A DNA stretch of 6,148 nucleotides, taken from positions 1 to 6,148 of the forward strand of contig JAGCCY010000286.1 in the NCBI GenBank assembly GCA_017651385.1, in the 5' to 3' direction. The notes beneath the pieces were generated by a model. It was given only the letters and a program-made list of their open reading frames with translations. It did no database searches and was not told where the DNA came from. Position 1 is the first letter of the stretch. Each line of letters begins with the position of its first letter. Positions 1 through 3,707 of this stretch are shown here, in pieces. The translations under genes and the position numbers were made by a program. This DNA comes from Lachnospiraceae bacterium (GTDB taxonomy: Bacteria; Bacillota; Clostridia; Lachnospirales; Lachnospiraceae).

Positions 1-261
1 CTTGAAGACATATTGTCGGTAATGGATTATGAACCCGAATCGATGATCATCGACAAAGAGAATGTCGAGATAATAGAAAATCTCATAGATACAAGGCTTT
101 CGGATCTTGAAAAGCAGGTCATGGAGCTGCATCTTACGGGTATGGGCTACACCGATATAGCAAGGGTGCTCGGCAAAGACGAAAAGTCCACGGACAATGC
201 TCTTTCCAGAGCAAAAGCCAAGATAAAGAAATGCCTTACGGATTTTAAGCGGGAGGAGTAA
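1..261 (+). CDS. SigH-like RNA polymerase sigma factor, C-terminal part (5' end outside window)
   Basis: This is the last 86 codons of a sigma-70 family factor; the frame is open from base 1, so the true start lies upstream. Seen: an acidic linker (PESMIIDKEN), then a region 4 domain with LSDLEKQVMELHLTG and a helix-turn-helix at about residues 49-75 of the visible part, including GYTDIARVLG and KSTDNALSRAK. Known: the order 'LS..E..V..L.L.G..Y..IA..L....KS.DNAL.R.K' is characteristic of the SigH (Spo0H) group of Firmicutes, where region 4 contacts the -35 element. Inferred: it directs RNA polymerase to a stationary-phase, stress or competence regulon; sporulation cannot be judged from this fragment. 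The Shine-Dalgarno of the next gene (GGAGG, 252-256) lies inside its last codons, so the two genes are translationally linked. A SigH paralogue rather than the orthologue is possible. Confidence 0.85.
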   Translation, partial: LEDILSVMDYEPESMIIDKENVEIIENLIDTRLSDLEKQVMELHLTGMGYTDIARVLGKDEKSTDNALSRAKAKIKKCLTDFKREE

Positions 262-262
262 A

Positions 263-550
263 ATGGCAGATCTACAGGTTTTTAAAGATAAATTCAGCAC
301 GCGCATGGGCAAGCTTTTAAGCAAAGGCAAGGCCACAAAAGAGATGATCCGCATAAAGGGCGAGATCGACACCTGCGAAGGCGTTGTGAACCGTTCATAC
401 ATCGCGATCGGCAGAAAGTTTTACGAGATGTATGCCGAAGGCGGTTACAATCCCGAATTCGACAAGCAGATGACAGACATCAAAAATGCCAGAAACGCCA
501 TCAAAGAACTCGAGGAGCAGCTTGCCGATATCAAAGCAAGCGAAGAGTAA
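263..550 (+). CDS. Small coiled-coil hypothetical protein (95 aa)
   Basis: No named family is recognised with certainty. The protein is 95 residues, soluble and charged, without signal peptide or membrane segment. Residues about 22-55 look helical and contain IGRKFYEMYAEGG, followed by a heptad-like helix at about 66-91 (IKNARNAIKELEEQLADIK), suggesting a helical hairpin or coiled coil. This core resembles the N-terminal part of small clostridial proteins that normally end in a Cys4 zinc ribbon; here there is no cysteine pair at the C terminus and the only Cys is near residue 38. The start is ATG one base after the sigma factor stop, with a strong GGAGG six bases upstream. The stop is one base before the acyltransferase start. 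Its place between a sigma factor and a membrane-lipid enzyme gives no specific function. Confidence 0.8.
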   Translation: MADLQVFKDKFSTRMGKLLSKGKATKEMIRIKGEIDTCEGVVNRSYIAIGRKFYEMYAEGGYNPEFDKQMTDIKNARNAIKELEEQLADIKASEE

Positions 551-551
551 A

Positions 552-1826
552 ATGGACGATAACTTTAAGCGGTTTGACATGAAAAAGCCGCCGCGCAAAT
601 GTAACCCCGTACTTAAGGTCGTAGCGCAGGCCGGCAGTTATATAGGAATATTAAAGCACCATACAAAGATAAAAAAGATCGGTATGGAGGGCGTAAAACC
701 TCCGTACATCTTATTGGGAAATCATAATGCGTTCTTTGACATGAACGTTTCGATCACAGCCACATTTCCGTACTTTGGCAATTACATCGTGGCCATAGAC
801 GGATACCTTAAAAGAGAGTGGCTCTTAAGGGCGATCGGCTGTATCTGCAAAAGAAAATTCACCAACGATCTAACGGTCATAAGACATTTAAGAACGGTCC
901 TGAATAAGAAGGGCATTGCGGCGATCTATCCGGAAGCCCGCTATTCTTTATGCGGCACGACCGCACCGCTTCCCGAAGCACTCGGAAAGTTCATAAAGCT
1001 TTCGGGTGTTCCCGTTGTTACGCTTATCTGCCACGGACATCATATCAATCATCCTTTCTGGAACACGAGGCATGAAAGAAACGTAAAGCCGACCGAAGCT
1101 ACCATGAAGCTTTTCTTTACAAAAGAGGATATCGAAAAGTTATCCGCCGACGAGATAAACGATCGTCTTGTCAAAGAGTTTCAATACGATGAATTCAAAT
1201 GGCAGAAAGACAATAAGATAAAGGTTGACTGTAAGGACAGAGCCGTCGGTCTTGAGAAGATACTGTATCAGTGTCCCGAATGCGGTAAAGAATTCATGAT
1301 GAAGAGCGAAGGCATACATCTTTCATGCACCGCATGCAATAAAACATGGGAGATGACCGAGTACGGTGAACTTAAGGCAGTTGACGGTAAGACGAGGTTT
1401 TCGCATATTCCCGACTGGTATGAGTGGGAGAGGGAAAACGTAAAAAGAGAAGTGGCTGAAGGAACATATTCTTCAGGTGAATTACCGGTTTACGTAAAAA
1501 GTCTTCCGAATGCAAGGGGTTACATAAACCTTGGTAAAGGCACACTTGTGCACGACATGAATGGGTTTAAGGTTAACATAACATCAGAAGACGGAAAGGC
1601 CTACGAGATGGTAAAGACCGTTCCGTCAATGTATTCCTGTCATGTCGAGTATGAGTACCTTTTCAAAGACGGAGACTGCGTGGACTTAAACACACTTGAG
1701 GATACCTGGTACACCTACCCTTACGACAGACCGTTCTCCGTTACAAAGATGGCTCTCGCCACCGAAGAACTGTACTACGATTACAGAAGAAAGATCGGAA
1801 AGCCCTGCAAACCGGGCCTTGCTTGA
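552..1826 (+). CDS. PlsC-type acyltransferase with internal zinc ribbon
   Basis: Predicted lysophospholipid/glycerol-phosphate acyltransferase-like protein of 424 residues. Seen: the HX4D catalytic motif at H58-D63 (GNHNAFFD), a motif III-like YPEAR at 126-130 replacing the usual FPEGTR, and a substrate-site-like GVPVV.LICHGHHI at 152-164. A Cys4 zinc ribbon follows (C241, C244, C259, C262), then a C-terminal domain of about 140 residues (HIPDWYEWER near 285, SMYSCHVEYEY near 359-369) that I cannot assign to a named family. Known: PlsC enzymes acylate position 2 of lysophosphatidic acid at the inner membrane face and are often about 200-250 residues, so this one is nearly twice that length. 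The ATG at 552 is chosen because it follows the upstream stop by one base; an in-frame extension to 486 would run deep into the preceding gene. The SD is weak (GAAGAG, 542-547), which suggests coupling to upstream translation. The acyl acceptor is unknown, and other PlsC-like roles are possible. Confidence 0.85.
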   Translation: MDDNFKRFDMKKPPRKCNPVLKVVAQAGSYIGILKHHTKIKKIGMEGVKPPYILLGNHNAFFDMNVSITATFPYFGNYIVAIDGYLKREWLLRAIGCICKRKFTNDLTVIRHLRTVLNKKGIAAIYPEARYSLCGTTAPLPEALGKFIKLSGVPVVTLICHGHHINHPFWNTRHERNVKPTEATMKLFFTKEDIEKLSADEINDRLVKEFQYDEFKWQKDNKIKVDCKDRAVGLEKILYQCPECGKEFMMKSEGIHLSCTACNKTWEMTEYGELKAVDGKTRFSHIPDWYEWERENVKREVAEGTYSSGELPVYVKSLPNARGYINLGKGTLVHDMNGFKVNITSEDGKAYEMVKTVPSMYSCHVEYEYLFKDGDCVDLNTLEDTWYTYPYDRPFSVTKMALATEELYYDYRRKIGKPCKPGLA

Positions 1827-2171
1827 TCACGCCTTGACGGCATAAAGCTTCTCGCGAACGGCATCTTCTATAAAGCTGTTAAGGCTTTGATTATTTGAAA
1901 TTGCATATAAAGCGGCTCTTCTGTGAAGATCCCCGCCGAGACGTATATTAAGGCTCCCCTTGTAGGCAACTTCAGGCACGGAGCCTTCCTTTTTGCAGTC
2001 ATTCAAATATTCGTCTATCGCATCATGAAAGTCTTTTACCAACTGAATACCATTGCTGCCCTCATAAGTGATAAGCGATCTTATTCCCAGTATTTTTCCG
2101 AAAAAAACATTGTCAGTTTCGGAAAATTCAATACTTCCGATATATCCCTTATATTCCATTGTATTATTCAT
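1827..2171 (-). CDS. hicB: HicB family antitoxin
   Basis: Antitoxin of a type II toxin-antitoxin pair, 114 residues. Seen: an N-terminal HicB-type domain at about 5-60 (YKGYIGSIEFSETDNVFFGKI, shown here only in part of the family pattern; then LVKDFHDAIDEYL), the partially degraded RNase H-like fold that masks HicA. A ribbon-helix-helix DNA-binding domain follows at about 72-109 (GSLNIRLGGDLHRRAA and SLNSFIEDAV). Known: such HicB proteins neutralise HicA by direct binding and repress their own operon through the ribbon-helix-helix domain. The start ATG overlaps the hicA stop as ATGA (2168-2171) and has GAGGG upstream; an in-frame second ATG four codons later is an alternative. The stop codon directly abuts that of the convergent acyltransferase. 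Candidate operator: palindrome at 2465-2484. Confidence 0.92.
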   Translation of the reverse strand: MNNTMEYKGYIGSIEFSETDNVFFGKILGIRSLITYEGSNGIQLVKDFHDAIDEYLNDCKKEGSVPEVAYKGSLNIRLGGDLHRRAALYAISNNQSLNSFIEDAVREKLYAVKA

Positions 2172-2425
2172 ATTGCACCCTCGTCATATAAATGTTTTAT
2201 AAGTTCGTTAACCTGATAATCGAGCAATTCCTTTCTCGGGTGAGGACGGTGAAGATAGATCTTATCCTTGGTCACATTGTTTGAAAACTTTACGCGTGAG
2301 CCGGATGTTTTGCCTTTGTCGTCCAAAGTATAGCCGAGAAGTTCAAGCAAAGTCTCGGCTTCCGCAAACGTAAAGTCTTTTGGACGGGATAAGATTTTCT
2401 TTATGAGTTTATCTTTTTTGCTCAA
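2168..2425 (-). CDS. hicA: HicA family toxin (mRNA interferase)
   Basis: Toxin of the hicAB pair, 85 residues with a TTG start. Seen: KLIKKILSRPKDFTFAEAETLLELLGY at the N terminus in family order (the 'SRPKDFTF.EAE.LL..LGY' pattern), then GKTSGSRVKF at 38-47 and LHRPHPRKEL at 58-67 with H59 and H62. Known: HicA folds as a small dsRBD-like domain with a histidine needed for ribosome-independent mRNA cleavage; this subgroup carries the conserved H.PHPRKEL segment. I infer that H59 or H62 is catalytic. Start choice: TTG at 2423-2425 has AAAGGAG (2433-2439) seven bases upstream and gives the normal HicA length; an ATG 20 codons further up lies upstream of the -10 box and within the -35/operator region. 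All key motifs are present, so the toxin looks intact. Confidence 0.92.
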   Translation of the reverse strand: MSKKDKLIKKILSRPKDFTFAEAETLLELLGYTLDDKGKTSGSRVKFSNNVTKDKIYLHRPHPRKELLDYQVNELIKHLYDEGAI

Positions 2426-2432
2426 TTTATTT

Positions 2433-2439
2433 CTCCTTT
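2433..2439 (-). promoter_or_regulatory. hicA ribosome binding site fixing a TTG start
   Basis: On the minus strand AAAGGAG lies seven bases before the TTG codon at 2423-2425. This decides the start of HicA in favour of TTG over the upstream in-frame ATG. Confidence 0.85.
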
Positions 2440-2440
2440 G

Positions 2441-2469
2441 ATTATAGTAGAGTGGGAAGTGAAATGCAA
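2441..2469 (-). promoter_or_regulatory. hicAB promoter, sigma-A type
   Basis: The minus strand has a perfect -10 box TATAAT (2441-2446) and a -35 box TTGCAT (2464-2469) separated by 17 bases. The predicted transcription start, about seven bases below the -10, is near 2434. That falls inside the hicA Shine-Dalgarno and leaves a leader of roughly ten bases. The -35 box overlaps the palindrome at 2465-2484. Confidence 0.7.
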
Positions 2470-2484
2470 CTAAAAATAGTTGCA
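2465..2484. promoter_or_regulatory. Palindrome over the hicAB -35 box, candidate HicB operator
   Basis: Perfect 8-bp inverted repeat, TGCAACTA and TAGTTGCA, separated by AAAA. It overlaps five of the six -35 bases of the hicAB promoter. Ribbon-helix-helix repressors bind as dimers to short inverted repeats, so autoregulation by HicB (or HicA-HicB) by blocking polymerase is the natural reading. The palindrome is seen; the binding partner is inferred. It is not followed by a U-run suitable for a terminator on either strand. Confidence 0.6.
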
Positions 2485-2492
2485 AACAGCAG

Positions 2493-2510
2493 CTGCGGTA
2501 TCAGCCGCAG
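2493..2510. repeat. Short GC-rich inverted repeat upstream of hicAB
   Basis: CTGCGG and CCGCAG arms (6 bp) with a six-base loop, just upstream of the candidate operator. No T-run follows on either strand, so it is not an intrinsic terminator. It may be an accessory binding site or part of a dispersed element; the sequence does not decide. Confidence 0.4.
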
Positions 2511-2702
2511 ATTACCTTGAAAAAGTTGGGATTATCACCGAACCGGTGCATTGATCTGACAAGATGTCGAAAGAATAGCACTGAATTTCTTATGATTCAA
2601 GTCGGCATTTTTTACAAAAAAAATTATAAATTGCATTACTGTAGATGGGTCTTTACCTTTGGTTAAAAGAAAAATCAATTGTCAAAAGATGGTTTGTAGA
2701 AT
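2511..2702. other. Intergenic region without a convincing gene
   Basis: Together with the hicAB control region this forms a gene-free stretch of about 330 bases (2426-2752). It contains a small hairpin CACCG-AAC-CGGTG at 2537-2549, an A-rich tract near 2615-2630, and an isolated TTGACA on the minus strand (2680-2685) with no matching -10 at proper distance. No ORF with a ribosome binding site, tRNA-like cloverleaf or riboswitch pattern was seen. The part nearest hicA (about 2485-2560) is less AT-rich than the part near the terminator, which may mean different origins. Confidence 0.5.
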
Positions 2703-2740
2703 AAAAAAAGACCGGCACGTATGTGTCGGTCTCATTTTTT
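2703..2740 (-). terminator. Intrinsic terminator of the zinc-ribbon membrane protein gene (potentially bidirectional)
   Basis: Arms GACCGGCAC (2710-2718) and GTGTCGGTC (2723-2731) form a 9-bp stem with one G-U type pair and a four-base loop. Read on the minus strand it is followed by seven T residues (complement of 2703-2709), directly downstream of the gene ending at 2753. Six T residues on the plus strand (2735-2740) make it potentially bidirectional, but no plus-strand gene needs it. Confidence 0.88.
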
Positions 2741-2752
2741 GTTTATATATCA

Positions 2753-3529
2753 TCACCAGTCCGAATCCCAGTCGGTGCTTCCCGAATCCCAGTCGGAACC
2801 CGAATCCCAGTCATAATCGCTGTCATTTGAGTAATCGGAGTCGTGGATGCTGTCCCATGCGGAAGATTCTTCAAAATCGTACTGGGAATTGCTGTAATAG
2901 CTGTCATCGACGTTATAGTCGGACATGTTGCCTGAGAAATAGGGCGTACTTGTCTCGTAATAATCTCCGTATACATCATCGTACTGATACCAGGTATTAC
3001 CGTAGTTATAGTAGATATCGTTGCCGGTCTGATAATATCCGTCGTTTCTGTGATTGCATCCGTTGAAGGCAAGTACCAATACAAGGATCGCAATGAACCA
3101 TGCAAAGGGACTTTTGAGCCATTTGCTGGATCCGGAGCTTCTGGAAGGTGCGTTCCCGACGTTTTGGGATTTCTGGTTTAAGATCTCGGATTTTAACTTC
3201 AAATAGATCTCATTTACCGCATATGCTTCGTCACGGCCCTGATAACGTATCGCACGTGATCCGTCGGATTTGTTTTTGTATACAATGTACTCGCCGGATT
3301 TTTCGTATATACCGAAAGCTCTGGGTTCTTTAATGTCCTTGCCGATAAAGAAACGCGTTTTTTCTTCGGGCGGCAGGTGCATTGCCACATACCAGTTCTT
3401 TAACGCTTCGATCGTTTTGGGTGTTCCGTCAACGCTTCTTCGCATGTTTTCATTCGGCGCGCCGCAGTTTGGACACTTTGGGGTTGTTGCGGGAATCATT
3501 GACCCGCAATATTCGCATTTGACTTCCAT
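2753..3529 (-). CDS. Zinc-ribbon, single-pass membrane protein with acidic aromatic repeat tail
   Basis: Function unknown; 258 residues in four visible parts. (a) N-terminal Cys4 zinc ribbon: C5, C8, C19, C22. (b) A conserved-looking domain at about 38-120 with LKNWYVAMHLPP, TRFFIG, AFGIYEKSGEYIVYKNKSDGSRAIRY and DEAYAVNEIYLKLK; I know this arrangement from clostridial zinc-ribbon proteins but know no function for it. (c) One membrane segment at about 139-157 (FAWFIAILVLVLAF core) preceded by basic residues, so the N terminus should be cytoplasmic and the C terminus outside. (d) A tail of about 100 residues dominated by Tyr, Asp, Ser, Asn and Trp with almost no Lys or Arg, ending in DWDSG-type repeats. 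There is no N-terminal signal peptide. The ATG has AGAGG five bases upstream, a promoter at 3566-3594 and its own terminator, so it is monocistronic and divergent from the xylanase. Confidence 0.85.
   Translation of the reverse strand: MEVKCEYCGSMIPATTPKCPNCGAPNENMRRSVDGTPKTIEALKNWYVAMHLPPEEKTRFFIGKDIKEPRAFGIYEKSGEYIVYKNKSDGSRAIRYQGRDEAYAVNEIYLKLKSEILNQKSQNVGNAPSRSSGSSKWLKSPFAWFIAILVLVLAFNGCNHRNDGYYQTGNDIYYNYGNTWYQYDDVYGDYYETSTPYFSGNMSDYNVDDSYYSNSQYDFEESSAWDSIHDSDYSNDSDYDWDSGSDWDSGSTDWDSDW
2761..2812 (-). repeat. Three in-frame DNA repeats coding for DWDSG units
   Basis: The 13-base unit CCGAATCCCAGTC (plus strand) occurs at 2761-2773, 2782-2794 and 2800-2812, spaced 21 and 18 bases apart; the first two continue with GG. 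The spacings are multiples of three, so the frame is kept and the unit encodes Asp-Trp-Asp-Ser-Gly. Identical bases, not only identical amino acids, suggest recent duplication. Confidence 0.85.
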
Positions 3530-3565
3530 ATCATCCTCTGAAACGGGTTTTTAAGTCCTTGAGTT

Positions 3566-3594
3566 ATTATATTATCTTTGCGCTTTTATAGCAA
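3566..3594 (-). promoter_or_regulatory. Sigma-A type promoter of the zinc-ribbon membrane protein gene
   Basis: The minus strand carries TTGCTA (3589-3594), a 17-base spacer and TATAAT (3566-3571). The predicted start near 3559 gives a leader of about 30 bases containing AGAGG (3535-3539) before the ATG at 3527-3529. Confidence 0.72.
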
Positions 3595-3694
3595 CAAAAC
3601 ATAAGATAGAAATAATTTATAAGCAACGGATAGGTGGATAGTTTTTCGCTTTTTTGGCATAGTAGATATGTAAATGCGTTAGGTACTGTAAATC

Positions 3695-3700
3695 AGGGGG
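3695..3700 (+). promoter_or_regulatory. Xylanase ribosome binding site
   Basis: AGGGGG lies seven bases before the ATG at 3708. In-frame codons upstream reach a TAG stop at 3663-3665 with no ATG, GTG or TTG between. This start is therefore forced, and no N-terminal signal peptide can be added in this frame. Confidence 0.85.
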
Positions 3701-3707
3701 ATACAAT

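Noticed and set aside
139..160. Zinc-free lipoprotein reading of the membrane segment ending in NGC of the 258-residue protein (residue positions)
   Set aside because: The Cys follows an internal membrane segment, not an N-terminal signal, and FNGC does not fit a lipobox.
486..551. Longer N terminus of the acyltransferase starting at 486
   Set aside because: These 22 codons lie within the preceding 95-residue gene in another frame and have no ribosome binding site; the ATG at 552 directly follows the upstream stop.
1799..1820. Possible terminator hairpin at the end of the acyltransferase gene
   Set aside because: Only a four-base GCCC/GGGC stem with an eight-base loop and no T-run on either strand.
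1923..2216. Plus-strand open frame opposite hicB and hicA
   Set aside because: It lies wholly antisense to two well-recognised genes, with no family resemblance and no ribosome binding site.
2426..2485. HicA start at an ATG 20 codons upstream
   Set aside because: The extension would run through the -10 box and the operator-like palindrome, is not typical of HicA, and has no ribosome binding site; TTG at 2425 has AAAGGAG at ideal spacing.
2761..2812. CRISPR-like short repeats
   Set aside because: Only three 13-base units with 5-8 base gaps, in frame inside a coding tail; no spacer structure and no cas genes.
2659..3066. Plus-strand 135-codon frame rich in Arg, Asn, Pro and Ser
   Set aside because: It is the antisense image of the low-complexity tail gene, and it begins before the terminator hairpin and reads through it.
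2743..3105. Minus-strand frame in another phase of the tail gene, rich in Thr and Ile
   Set aside because: Its composition is an artefact of the repetitive tail codons; the overlapping frame has a zinc ribbon, a ribosome binding site and a promoter.
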